This document shows, piece by piece, positions 21,831-34,600 of a stretch of DNA of 64,000 nt. The stretch's first letter is position 1; the number at the start of each line of letters is the position of its first letter. The notes beneath the pieces were generated by a model. That model searched no databases and was not told where the DNA came from. It saw nothing but the letters and a program-made list of their open reading frames with translations. Source of the DNA: Prunella strophiata. Lineage: Eukaryota > Chordata > Aves > Passeriformes > Prunellidae. Location: the NCBI GenBank assembly GCA_036583965.1, contig JAZBQD010000017.1:27066385-27130384 (forward strand). The letters are read 5' to 3'. The position numbers and the translations under genes are program-made.

Positions 21831-24800
21831 AAGACATCCTGAAATCCATATTTGAAAGGAAACATCTGGAAGAAGGCATTTTGGGTCTATCAAAGCACAT
21901 GACTTCTGACTCTTGAAGTGACATACCAGCCATGCAGAACATGTAACACTATCTGGAGTCATCGTCACCACCCAAACCCCTGCAGCAGTGAAGTTCAATA
22001 GGCCATAGGCCTATTACTTACTGATGATGCAGCTTCACTCCCATGGGTATCCTCATGTCAGAGCTGACATTCCCATCCCTGGCAGCTCCACAGCAAACAT
22101 CTTGTTGTCTGAGGTCATGCACACATTAGGGAAGGTTCCTTGTAAGCTAAGTAACCTCTCTCTTTATCCACTAGTGCTGAGGAAAGTCTCACACTGCTTG
22201 CACTTTCCTCAGCCCTCTCAGCTCACCCAGCTCCTAACCCAATATCCAGAAACTGCCTGTAACTCCTGGCTCTCCTCTTGTCAGTACCCCTGCAGCCTGC
22301 AAGCCACACAACTCAGTACTGGCACTCACCAAGTGTTCTTTCTCATCAGTAAATAGCCTGGATGTTTGGTGACCAGGCCAAGATCTAACAAAGCCCAAAC
22401 ACAAAGCATCCCAGCTGTATCTCCCCCACTTCACATATTTTTAAGACACACACTTGTAAACACAGTTATGTGTTCTCCTATTTGGGGTGAGGTTCTCTCA
22501 TGCACCTGGCATGCACTGAGTTGCTTAATTACTAATCCCTGTGAAAAGCATGTGGGCACACTTGAGTCATTAGTGACACTCTGCACTCAGTTCCTGCTCT
22601 GTAACTTGAACCCTTCCACTTGGAAGCTTCACAGCCAGAGCAATCTCCTCTGGAAAGTGATCCTGGGTTTCTTGCCTGAGTTTCTCTTAGTCCTCAGATG
22701 GACATCCCTGTTTCTGTGGCACACTCTGGTTTGCAGGGAACCTGATGGGTGCATTGTGAACACAGGAGCAGAAAGGCTCCTGTCTTGGACTGAGCAGTGC
22801 CTCAGGTCCTCGGACAGGCAGTGGCCATGACCTGCAAAAGAGCCCTGCCAGACTGCCAGGAGCACAGCGTGCTGTTAGTAACACACGAATGTCTGCACAT
22901 CCCAATCCCACCCTGCTGCTAGTGTGGCTGAGGCACAGGGAATGGCACTGAAATGCCCCACCAAGGTGCAGCCAATCATCCCCAGGCAGATTGGTGCTTA
23001 ATTAACACCGAAGCAAAACGAGCACTGTTCCAGCAGCAGTGAGTATGCAGTGTACAGTGTGCACCAAACCTGAACCAGGCACTCAGCAGAGGCGAGACCC
23101 TCACACCACCCTGCGAGGCGTGCAGAAACAAAGAAACCAGCTCCAGCTGGCAGAGCTACCAAGCTGCACAGAGCCTGAATGGGGGAGAGCACTACTGCAG
23201 CCTTGCTTCCAAGCTTCTCCCCAGGCTGCTGCCAGCCAGAGTGTCCTGGGATGTACAGACCCATGATAACCTCTGTTATGTGTTTATCTCATTCACCATG
23301 TGCAAGTAGGAAGAATTCCCTCCCAGGAATTCTTGCAGGAAGGTGAAGCAGCCCTAAGGCAAGCCTTCAGGGAGGGGGGATCTCCATCTTTTGGGATTTG
23401 CAGACACAGGCTATAAGAAGCTCCCTATCTGAGCAGAGGTGTGCTGTGAGCTGAGGATGGGCTGGAGAGCCACTGAGGCTCCCGTGGTGCTGCATCCATG
23501 TGCCCGAGAACATGGGGGCATTTAGCACCATGGAGTCATGGAACACAACCTTCTGCCCTGTTTCTTCCAAGAGCCTGGTAATTTTACCAAGTAAAAACAT
23601 TTTGTCTACAGGTCTCTGCCTGAACAGAGGAGTGGAGACAGTCTTCCTGGCTCATGATGTGCAAATGACTGTCAGTTATAGAAGAAAAGAATCAGGAGGC
23701 AGATCACTGTTTCCTTCCCCCTAGCTGTGCTTTCACAAAAACTCCACACACCTGAAAAACAGTGAAGCAGCACACAGAAAAGTATAACAATTCATCAGCA
23801 AACACTACATTTCTGGGGAATAGGAACTACACATCTGGCAACAGAGGACTGGTGCTTCTCACAAAAGTTAATTCAGGATCTTTTGTAAAGATAAATCAAA
23901 TGGTCCTTTGGGTGAATGAAAGTAAAACTTGGGCAAAGAAAATCAGTAATGAGATAGACCAGACTGTTTCCATGCCTGTTTGGCTTTCCCAAATACACTG
24001 AGGGGGTGGGGGGGAAGCAACATATTTCCAATATTATGCAAAACCACAGTATCTGGAGAAAAGGCAGCAGACCATCACAGCTGAGAAGTGTGTGAAGAAC
24101 AAGATGAGTCAGACTAGAAAACAATGCAGTGCTGAAGGAGGGGTGGGGGAAGAGCCCTGACAGGAGGAAAACAGAGACTTTGAACTGAGAAGCAATGAGC
24201 CTGTGTACATTAGGGCAACAGGCACAGAGGCTGTCAAGAGGCAGCCCTGCAGAAGGCATTTGGCTTTGGGCACTGCAGTGTGAGCACGATGGTGTTTGGC
24301 TTTCATGTTGTAGCCCAGCTCCTCCTTTCAAGAGGGCAAAAGAGCCCACTACTGTAACCTGAAGTAGGGGTTCAGTAAAGTAAGTAAGATAAGTAAAAAA
24401 ACTTATCCAGTATTTGCTCTATCAGATAGTCTGAGAAAAGGTGCCACCTCTCAGCACAAATCTTAAGGAGAAATGAGGAAGTCACTCTTCACTGCTGCAT
24501 GATCTGGCAGGTCACACATGAGAAAGGGATTAAAAAAAAAAAAAATTAAAACACTTAAAAACAACTTCAGTCACATGGCTGAACACCGTTGTGGCTCAAA
24601 GCCCAACATCCAAGCAAAGATTTAAAGCAAGTAGAAAGGACCTCCACATAAGGGGAGAGCAGCTGGCTCTGAAGGGAGGTAGAGGGATATGGATTCTGCC
24701 CAACAAACCATCCATGACTATTTAAAAAGCAGAGGGCAACAGATGAGCACACGAGTGAGGGCAGAACCTGTGTCCATCTGAGTGAAGAAAGGTTACCTTT

Positions 24801-25122
24801 AGGATAGGCAATGCCTTTCAAGGCAGTGACTATTTCAAGCCGGAGAAAGTAGGGCCAAGGCAAATACAATAAACGGCCTCAAGGAACCTTTCCCGCTGCT
24901 AATTCCCACTTTTCCCTTACAAAAGCAGCACAGCTTTCCAGCAATTATCTGGAAAACCACCTCCTAGAAGAGCTCCCTGGACTACAAACACAAGCAAAGA
25001 CAGTAAAAAACAACTCTCGGTGCCCTCAGCAACCCGCTCAGCGCCGTGCAGAGCCCTCTCCTCTCACCGTGCCGGCATCCCCGATCCCCACCGGGATTTG
25101 CCGCGGAAACGCGTGAGCACGG

Positions 25123-25575
25123 CCGGCCCGAGCCCGGGGACAGTGTCTGCCCGAGCCCGGGGACAGTGCCGGCCCGAGCCCGGGGACAGTGCCGGCCCGA
25201 GCCCGGGGACAGTGCCGGCCCCAGCCCGGGGACAGTGCCGGCCCCAGCCCGGGGACAGTGCCGGCCCCAGCCCGGGGACAGTGCCGGCCCGAGCCCGGGG
25301 ACAGTGCCGGCCCGAGCCCGGGGACAGTGCCGGCCCGAGCCCGGGGACAGTGCCGGCCCGAGCCCGGGGACAGTGCCGGCCCGAGCCCGGGGACAGTGCC
25401 GGCCCGAGCCCGGGGACAGTGTCTGCCCGAGCCCGGGGACAGTGTCTGCTCGAGCCCGGGGACAGTGCCTGCCCGAGCCCGGGGACAGTGCCGGCCCGAG
25501 CCCGGGGACAGTGTCTGCTCGAGCCCGGGGACAGTGCCGGCCCGAGCCCGGGGACAGTGCCGGCCCGAGCCCGGG
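25123..25575. repeat. GC-rich 23-bp minisatellite, about 20 units
   Basis: CAGTG recurs exactly every 23 bp from 25141 to 25555 (19 occurrences), preceded by one partial unit from 25123. The consensus unit is CAGTGCCGGCCCGAGCCC plus GGGGA. Variants: CCGGCCCCAG in units at 25210, 25233 and 25256; TCTGCCCGAG at 25141 and 25417; TCTGCTCGAG (a XhoI site) at 25440 and 25509; CCTGCCCGAG at 25463. Each unit has a CCCGGG palindrome. 23 is not a multiple of 3 and no unit makes a stop, so all six frames are open; the 180-365 codon frames are not genes. Confidence 0.97.
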
Positions 25576-25798
25576 CATCCCCGGCTGCCGCAGCGCCGGC
25601 TCGGCGCATCCCGGCGCGGCGCTCCCAGCTCCGGGCACGGCTCCCGGCGGGCAGGCAGGCAGGGAGGGCGACCCAGCACCCAGCCTTGCCCTTTGCTGCG
25701 CGCTGCCCCGACCGCAGCGGCGGCCGCTATTTCTGCCGAGCCCGGTGCCGGCCAAATATTGTGCCCCGATAGGGGCCGGGCCCGCCGCCCCTCCGCTC

Positions 25799-25812
25799 GC
25801 TTACCGCACCCG
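25799..25812 (-). other. Candidate splice donor of a TMOD1 non-coding exon 1 (A)
   Basis: On the minus strand GGGTGCG/GTAAGCG, with GT at 25804-25803. The exon body would extend right from 25805 through CpG-rich sequence. Its acceptor would be at 15243 (or 15255). Confidence 0.5.
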
Positions 25813-26010
25813 TGCGCCGTGCCGAGCCGTGCCGAGCCCAGCCCGGGCGGCTCGTCCTGGCCGCGCCGGCTCCGCCGCTGCCGGGGGCGGGGGTCCGGCC
25901 CGGCCGCGGCCCCGGCCCGGCCGTCACTCAGCGGGGCCGCCCCGCCGCCCCTCCCGGCCCAGAACAGCTGCGCCCGGCTCGGCCCCCGCCCCGGCCCCGC
26001 TTTGCTCGGT

Positions 26011-26024
26011 CCTTACCCTCCGCC
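26011..26024 (-). other. Candidate splice donor of a TMOD1 non-coding exon 1 (B)
   Basis: On the minus strand GCGGAGG/GTAAGGACC, with GT at 26016-26015. It would define a first exon starting in sequence around 26017-26110, about 210 bp upstream of candidate A. Confidence 0.45.
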
Positions 26025-26110
26025 CGCATTCGGGATGGCAAGCGCGCTCCGTCCATCCCCAGGGCAGCTGAGGGGAGCTGCCGAGGGCGGCAGCAAGAGC
26101 AGCATTTGTT

Positions 26111-29100
26111 TCCAGAGGGTCTTTCCTGCTTTTGAACGAGTCAGACACGCTGGAGCTTGCCTTTTGTCCCGTGGAAATGTCCTTCAGAGTGCCGAGCCAG
26201 ATGCTTCGGCAAGCTGCCTTTCTGGGAAACCCCACAAGATATACACTCATTTTACTGGGATTCCAGAACACTGTAAAGCACCCTGAGACTGCGACTGGAA
26301 AAACTCCTTCCCGGGAGGAGTGGTGCAGCACTGGGACAGGGGAAGCAGGGAGGCCTCAAGGCTCAGCCAGACCAAGTCATGACCACACAGGCCTCTGGCT
26401 GGATGGCCCCACTGCCAGCACTGCTGGGGACCCATAGCTGCAGTCATGGGCACTTTATAAAAGCTGCTTCCCCACAAATGCCATCTGTATCCATGCACCT
26501 ACTAATCCCGTGCCTTACTCTACTCCCTGTCAGTTTGCCCCATACATCCCGTGACAGCCACTAGAGCTGCTCCAAGTCTGCAGCCAGCCCAGGAAAGCCG
26601 CCTTCCAGTCCTGTGGTATCAAGTTTTAACATTGCTGCCAAATCTCCTTCCCCCTATGTCACCTTTGAGTCACTTCAAAGCCCCATGGGTCCTTTAATGA
26701 TTTTTTACCAAATCTCCCACGAAGTGTCAGCCCCAAGCTGTCTGGTCTTAGCTCTGCTGTCTGGTCTCCACCAGCAGCCACAAGCCAAGAGTGGAGAGGT
26801 TTACCAGAGGTGGCCAGTCCATGTGAGTGCTTCTCTAGCCCCATATCTCCCAGAACTTCATCTGAAAATGTCCCCAGGTGCCACAAGGTAGTACTTGGCT
26901 TTTTTTTGCATGACATGCCTGGCACTGAAATTCCATGTCCTGTGGCATTTGGAGAAAGATCTGCAGTTAGCTCTGAAAATACTGCTCCCAGCTAGGACAA
27001 AGGAAGAATACAAATGGGGGCCTGTGCCAAGCACTGGACTCAGTGTATGTCTCGTTGAGGTGAGCAGGCCCAAGTCACTGGCACCATCCCAGCTACTGGC
27101 AGGAGAGAAGAGGGTGCTTGGAATCACCCAATTCACCCAAAAGCCCGTTTGTTCAGGCTAAAGAAGCCTGGCAGGTACCAGACCAGACAAACCTGGATGC
27201 CAGCTGCCCTGCCACCTCTTTACCAAGTTGCATGCCTTTCTCCAGGGTGTGCAAGCTGGGAGAAGCTCAGGAAGTGATCCACTGGCGGCACTGAGCTTCC
27301 CTCCATGCCCACATTGGTTTTGCACTCAGAGATACATTTGATCTACTTTTTTTTAAAATCCCATCTGGCTGCTATCAGATGTAGCTTTGTGGGCACCAGA
27401 ACCCCATCCAAGGTGTCTTGGTCCCCTTAGAATGCACTCAGCCAGTCTCCATCAGGCAAGACATGGACCCAGCTTCTCAGCACATTTGTTTCCAGTGCAT
27501 CAGTGGTAGCTCTTTCTCAGTGGTTTGCCCTGACGGACTGCAGTAAGGAATGCTGCAGGTAATGTACACTGTAGCACCTTTCACAAGACACCAAGTTTCA
27601 CTAACCCAACTACAGCACTGGCTCTCAAGGAAGGGGCTTGGCATGCCTGAAGCATGTCCACTCAGGCCACGAGCTCCTGTTGCCCTAGCCAAGCTCTAAC
27701 TTCACAGAGCAGCGCAATTCTGTTCAAGAATTCCATCCAACTTGAAAATATCAGCAAAGAACAAAAGAACACAAAAGGGAGCTTTCAGGCTTTATGAAGG
27801 TTTAAAGTGATGTTTTTTTGATTGCATGATTTTTCTTCCCTTTTCTTGTCTGACACAGGCTGTACATGAGAATCCAGGCTCTCAAAGGTTTGCCTGTTGC
27901 ACAACTGTGAGGACAAAGGATTAGTGTGGTGAAAACACAGAGACAAAAGATCTTTGCAACAAAAGTCTTCCCCACTGGGGAAAGAGGAGTCCAGGATTGG
28001 AAACCCTAGAGATAGGAATTCATTTTGAGATGGCAAAGAGGGCTCTCATGTTTCTCTGACAAAACAAGAGTTCCTCAAAATGAGCTGGAGTGAACACACT
28101 GGGAAATGAAAACAGGTAAACTTAAACTTTGTCAACTTAACAAAATACAGCTGAGATTGAATAAACAGAAAAGAGGAGGTATGCAAGTACTTATTGTTCA
28201 CAGCCTTGGGTAAGTAAGTGACCTGCTTTGTTTGTTTATTTTAGTTATTACAGCATCATCTGTTTTCTCTAGGTAATCAAGGATCATTTTTCATTTTTTT
28301 AAAATTCACAATGATCCACAACACACATTTAACAAAGCTGCATTCCCTTTTTCTGGTTGTAAAGTTATCCTGGGTGGGGTCCCAAGAATTAGATGTTCCA
28401 AATCCACATTCCAAGGGATGATCAGCTGGGCTTCTGCAGATACATCCTAGATGGTTTTGGCATTTATAATGTAACTGGAGTTCCAGTGAATTCCCTGGCT
28501 GTGCCCCTTTCTTCCTTCAACTAAAGCTTTTACATGCCTTGTTTTATCTACATATAAAAATAGTTATCAGTGAAAACTTCGGAAAGTGTTCCCTTCCTTA
28601 GCCTTCTTCCATCTGGACAGACTGCAAATCCTACTATTTAAACCAGACTTTCTAGATATTGTTGTTGCTTTCATCTGGATTCTCTGTGATTAACCCATGT
28701 CTTTCCTGGAGGACAGTGCCCAGAACAGCATGCAGGGTTCCAGTGGAGGCCTTTTTAATAGCTGTCAGAATGGGAAGTAACTCCACCACCTGCCTGATTC
28801 AGACACGGGGTGTGGATGCAGCCCTAGTGAAGTGCCATGCATTCATGAGAGCAGAAAAACCATTCACAACCACCCCGCAACACTGACTGCTGCAAAACTG
28901 AAGAACCACGCAGCATTCTGTGTGCATTAACAACCTGGAGACAGCAGACGTGTCTAGTACCTCCTGGGGACAGCAGACTAACTAATTATTATGCTATTTC
29001 ATGGCTTGGACACTTCAGCAATCTTGGAGTGTTCAATGCTGTGTATGCCCAACATGCTCTGCACATTTTTCAAAGCAGAGCATGAAATGTATCATTAGCA

Positions 29101-31189
29101 CTAGCAGGTCAATTAGCAAATGTCTGACGGGATCTCACATGGGGTGAGAGAGCAACTCTTCAAGCAGGTGTAATGTCACAGTTCTGCACAAGGAGAGAGC
29201 AGTACCTGTAATGGACTGGCAGTGGAGCTGCTGAAGGCAGGGGTGGTACTGTATCCTGGGAATGGAGATGGAGAGGCACGCCAGTGCAGCCCCTCTGGAT
29301 ACAGCACATGAACGGAACGCAGCGTGTCAGTAACTCTGGGTTGGGTGTACGCTCCATGCATGCACAAAGCAATTCACCACGTGAACAGCAGTGCCCATGG
29401 GTTTGCTGATCAGTCAGACTGCAGTCTGTTTTACCAACATACAAAGCAGCCTCTGTCAACTCCAGCACTGAGCTGTGCAAATGTGTGGGACTGCAGGAAT
29501 GTGTCCTTGCTTCTGGCCTGGGCTTTTTAGCCACCAAGAACCAAGGAGAGAGTGAGGCATATTTCAGAAGGGGCAGACAAGCTTGGAAACCATCTTGAGT
29601 CTCTTGAACATCTGCCAGGGTTTGTCCTCTAATACTACAAGAGAAGAGTCACAAACTCTGCCTAATCAGTATAGAGGCACAAATAAACATCTGACACAGA
29701 GCAGATCTTCAAGCCTTAAAGGATGCAAACACAGCCCAGGTATTTCTTGTGAAACTTTAAAATAGTTCCAGCAAAATGCTCTATTGCCATGAAAATGGCC
29801 TGTAGCCATTAGCCTGCACAATTGTGAAGGTGAGATATGGTCTTAGTCATAGCAAATCTCTCTTCACGAGCTCAGGGGAGTGCTTGTCATTCTACTGTCC
29901 TAGATCATTGAAATTTTCTGACTCAGAACCCCTCCTACACAGAGGGAAATTTGCACTGAAGTTTATCTTGCAGTAGTTCATCACCACATGGCTTCCTTCA
30001 CTTGCATTCTTCACCTTCTCTGCCATGGCAGCTGAAGAAGTTGATTAATATGGAAAACTAATTACTATCTTCATTGTTAGTACTACCTCTCTCCCAAGTA
30101 CACCTAAGGGTCTCAGCCTCAGCACACATTAATATGGACAGAACCACATTAAGTAGCAATTAGCATTAGAGTAGCAGTTTGCTGGTTTATCACTGCCCAC
30201 TCTAATCATAAGGGCTCTGCTATACCCAGTGTGCATCCAGACAGAGAGACATGCACCAGTCTTCCAAGAGGACTGACTCCTTGCTGCTTAGCCCAGACCT
30301 TCTCCAGACTACCACTAGAGTTAGACTAAGGGAGTGCAAAAGTCCTGCATGCTGAAGTAGCTTGTTTACTCAGACTATTTGTATGCACTTTCTCTCTCCC
30401 ACCCTACTATTAATACATGCATGGCACTTTTCAGTCGTGTTTCCCTTTCTGTCGAGTCTCCTGTACTCCTGCAAAACACATTATAGCAGAATTTCTTAGT
30501 TTGGCTTGTGTACTACTACAAATACTACACAGCCGTGCACAGCAGAAAAAACCCCTTTGTTGTGTAAAGCTTTAATATTGTGTTTAACGATCTCGAGGGA
30601 CTACGGCATGCAAATTTAAATTGAGACAGCAGACTATGAAATATAATCATGTCTACACCTCCTCTAAATACTTCTAAGACCAAAAATAAATTAGGTTCTA
30701 AAGCAGGCTGTGAAAATACTGTGTTCAAAGGACTTTAAGCACCCATCTGCATGTTTATGGGACACTGCTTTCTCCTGTCTCCAGGGAGCAGAAGTCCTCT
30801 GAAGATTCTCAGAAGCATATATGAAAACAAGCTATCAAAAAACAAGGGAAAGGAATGCTTTCCATTTAGCTGCTGGTCAGAGGGTGGGATGAGGAGGGGT
30901 ACAAAGAATTCAGGAAACTGGTATCACCACTGAAGAACAGCAACAGAGCAGTAAGTACACAAAGTGAACAGCTGTCTGTGAATGCTCCACCCCACAAATA
31001 CACTATGCCAAACAAGGCACTATTCAAAGCTTACCAAGTTGAGGAAAAAGGAAAAACTCAACAATAATGCACGTCTCTGACAACAAATTCAGAAATAAAA
31101 AACACTTGTTAAAGGAAGGACTACCCTGTAATGACTCTGAGTAATAGCTATCAGATAAAAATCCCTCCAAAATTAGGGAATGATCACAA
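26111..31189. other. Intergenic region between TDRD7 and TMOD1
   Basis: About 5 kb with no open frame showing family-like features on either strand, and no repeat I can name. It would contain distal promoter elements of TMOD1 and the 3' flank of TDRD7. Confidence 0.7.
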
Positions 31190-31444
31190 GAACAAAATTG
31201 AACATTGTTTTATTGATAAATAACTTTCAAAATAATTTAACTCAAATATTCTAGCATTACAATGGTAAACAACGTGAAAATTTTCAGAAAGTCAACTGAA
31301 GTCAACAGAATCCAAACTTGTTAAACAAACACAGATTTTTCAATTTTATCCCCATTATGTCTTCAAGGCCATGTAGTAGTTATATTTCTCTTCAAAGCCT
31401 GTTACTCATTTTATTGCTAAGCTGCTACATTGCAGAACTGATGA
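31190..31444 (-). terminator. TDRD7: TDRD7 3' UTR with two candidate poly(A) signals
   Basis: AATAAA occurs on the minus strand at 31415-31410, about 30 nt after the stop, and again at 31214-31209, about 230 nt after it. The second is the more usual distance and would put cleavage near 31190. Either could be used; further sites downstream cannot be excluded. Confidence 0.55.
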
Positions 31445-31665
31445 TTAATCACCCTTTGAAAATTCCACAAGACTTTGAGACACAAAATCATGAATCCATG
31501 TATCAATATGTGGAAGAGATGTGTCCACAAGAAAAGTCACTATTTTTCGATCCCAAGAGTTAGTGCTATCATTAACTGCCTGTATCTGTGCCACAAAAGG
31601 TTTCTTCTCTACAAGATTCCGAAACACTATTGATGCCTCTTCTGACCACTGCTGGTTTTTCACTC
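31445..31665 (-). CDS. TDRD7: TDRD7 last coding exon (fragment residues 906-978, stop)
   Basis: Acceptor TTTGTCCTAG before 31665. The peptide [20 protein letters not shown] continues to [20 protein letters not shown] and ends [12 protein letters not shown] at 31447-31445. The C-terminus aligns with human (DTDTWIHDFMSEYL), so the gene is complete at this end. Confidence 0.96.
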
Positions 31666-34600
31666 CTAGGACAAATGTAAAGCAAAACAGAAGGTCATTT
31701 ATAGACTAGAACAATCTAAGTTTAAAAGAAGTGGTGTGAGTTTAAATACTTGAGAAAACAGATTTTAAAGTGCTAATGCATGCAACTTAAATCTAGAAAA
31801 GAAACACAAGCTCACTCATCTCCCACACAAACAAGCTGCATTATTATACAGACTAGAACATTTATTTTTTCTTGAAGTCTAAAGATAATGATGTGTTTGC
31901 AGAAGTGAAAGGCAAATGCACTGACTCACTGAGCAATTCAGAGAATATTAGCTGCCTTGCATGACCAAGGCTTATCAGGAACCATGACAAAAAGGAAACT
32001 AAAGATCCTTTCAAAACAAACTTCCTTTATCTTCAGCCTGAGGTTATATTACTTGTAATATCAGCCTGCTGATATTACTTGTCCTGTTGGCTTTGCTTTA
32101 GATTTTCTTGATCTCAAAGCAGCATCAGTTACTAAAGCATCTGCCAAACCTTCAAGTCCCAAACAAGACATACAGAGGGCAGAAACAAAGAGAAATTATG
32201 CCTAAATGCCTCACAACTGCCCTTATTTTTTTCAGAGCAGTAGCTCACAAAGTCAAGTCTGCTGGAACCTAAATGGGTTTTTGAATATGGCTGCAATCCA
32301 CATAGAAATAAGTGGCTCCTGCAGACTTGGGGCTCAGTTCCCCAAACCACTGCTGTTGTACAGCATCTAGACACAGGGGCTCAAATATCATGCTGGAATA
32401 CCCAAAAGCCACTTGATGGATAACAGAAGCAGAACAGCAAAATGACAATACTTTGCTTTTACTATTAGCAGCAGCTTGCCACTGACAGGACAACACAGGA
32501 ACACAGCTGCCTGCAGATTCACAAAAGGAATTAAAAGTCAATAGTTAATCAACACTTAAGAAAGAGTAATTAATGCTAGCAAAGCATTATGCAAATGGGA
32601 ATGCAAATGGAATTTTACAAGGAAACAGATCAGTGACTAAGGGGCATGAGACACAAAAACAGAGAGAAAAAAGTGGAAGAATAGCAGGACAATAGTTACT
32701 GATCTTCCAGGCTCAGCTGGCCTGCTTTGACAATATGAAGCATCTCAGAGGCCATTTAGCTAGCTTCTTGTGAGACTCAGAAGGAGGAAAAGTGAATGAC
32801 TTGCAGGCTTGTGGAGCAGGATCCCCCAGAAGACAGACACAGCTAGAAATCAGCCACATTGCAGCACTGCACGCCAAGGACCCCAGCCTGTCAGTAGCAC
32901 ACCCATCACACATCACTAGTTTAAAACCCCCAAGGTCACACTGAGGCCATGCAGGAAAGCAAATCCACAGAAGGCACAGGGCACTAACTCTGTCACCTGT
33001 CACTTCCAGCAAGCATATTCTGTGACTGCAATCTAGAGCACTGCTGACCAAACAGCATCAGAAAGCAGCAGCTGACTAAGATGAAATGTATACATCTGAA
33101 CACAACACAGAAATGAAGGAAAAATTTTGAAATAAAAGACAGCAAGGAGAGATCAAGTTTTATTTTTGAAATTCTCTCAGATGTATGCACACTCTCTATG
33201 CACCATATTTTCAAGGAAATTATCTTTTGTAAGATTATTGAAAGCCCCTTCCCCTCATGGAGTTCTTTGTTTGAGAAAACCAATATGTTTCAGGCAACTC
33301 TGGATTCCAAATATGCACTGGAGAACTGTAAATTACAATAGGGTGAAGATATATATAAAAAAATCCTCCAGAAATTCAACATCTAGGTTCCTAACTTTAT
33401 GTAAACTGTGATAATCAGAACATTAGGTTCTTACCAACAGATACATCATAACTTTCACACTTGGTGATTGGTTACGTTAAGGGATCCAAAAAACATTAAG
33501 TTTTTATTTCCCTGTGTCTTTTGCATAGTAGATATCACACACATAAAACGATACATTTTATGAGCATGAAAAGCAGCTGCTGGGAAAGTTTAAACAGTCT
33601 TCATTCTCAAAGATGGCATCTTAAAGTGCTGCATTAAATTAAACAAACAAAAATAATTAAACAGAATCATCACTGCCTATACCAAGATTAAACGTGGCAC
33701 ATAAATATGTAGAAAAAACCCAATTACATAACCTTTGACTTTTTTCCATTTTCCATTTCTGTTCATCTCATATGCCCACTGATGTAAGGCTTCAACAAAA
33801 ACAATTGCAAATGCTTGATACCCACCTGCAAGCTGAGCTGTGATAGCTTGGAAAGGTAGTCTTCTGAACGTATCCAGGAGAGGCTGTACTTTCCCTACAC
33901 TGACAAACTCATGTTTGCCATAGTCCAGCTCATACACTGACAGAAACCCATTTCTAAGAATCCCTTTTATTATGACCCTGTACCACCTAAAAGGGAGGAG
34001 AACAAGAACAGACCATTTGAGTCCATATTCATGCACTGTCAAAGCACCAGAAAAACAATGCACAGCCAAAAGATCTTAACCAACATGTCTCAGGCTTCCC
34101 AAATCTGGATTTAGCTGAATAAAAGTAAACTATCCCAGCTACAATCTGGAAGCATGAAGAGACTGCAATCTCATTTACTCCCTTAATCTCTCAGATATCA
34201 GTGGACATCTGCTATGTTGTTAACAATGTGGACTAAGCAAAGCTAGGCTTGCCTAGCTTAGCAGAGTTAAGCTTTCTTTCAAAGATTTTAAGTAATTTAA
34301 CTATCTACTTACTCATCTCCAATTTTAGCTGCATACAGCTTATTTTTTTCAATGGTCACAGGTTTCTCTTCTGCCCTGCTGTAGTACAAGATCATTTCTT
34401 CCATTAGGGCGTACAGATTGTTTAGCTCATTCCAAGGCTGGACGACGAAATGGCCGGGGTGGCAGGCCACCGAGACGTAGATATCCATGAGGTCACCAGG
34501 CTTTGGCAAGGGTAGAGGAGGTGGCATCTCAGTGGTGGACACTGCACTGCCAGGTTCTCTGCCTGAATCAGGGAAACCCTTCTCCAGCTTCCCACTAGGT

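Larger units (their letters stand above)
15243..25804 (-). other. TMOD1 large 5' intron
   Basis: About 10.5 kb between the start-codon exon and the CpG island. It contains a 23-T tract (16196-16218), an (AAAAC)n run (18556-18582), a T-rich stretch (19911-19976), an A tract near 24531-24545, a possible old CR1 fragment (about 21440-21830) and the 23-bp minisatellite. Mammalian Tmod1 is known to use alternative promoters and non-coding first exons, so a further first exon could lie here, but I cannot place one. Confidence 0.65.
25576..26110 (-). promoter_or_regulatory. TMOD1: CpG island, likely TMOD1 promoter and first-exon region
   Basis: Very GC-rich and CpG-rich, with GC boxes (GGGGGCGGGGG near 25876-25890 on the plus strand; a CCCCCGCCCC run near 25983-25992). 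It lies between the 3' end of TDRD7 (about 31.19 kb) and the TMOD1 start-codon exon, which has an acceptor upstream of its ATG. Two minus-strand donors fit a non-coding first exon: GGTGCG/GTAAGC with the exon starting at 25805, and GCGGAGG/GTAAGG with the exon starting at 26017. No TATA box is evident. TSS positions cannot be read from sequence. Confidence 0.65.

Noticed and set aside
25020..26286. Long open frames of 180-365 codons on both strands across the GC-rich region
   Set aside because: They come from the 23-bp repeat, which is stop-free in every frame, plus flanking CpG-rich DNA. No domain, no start context and no splice structure.
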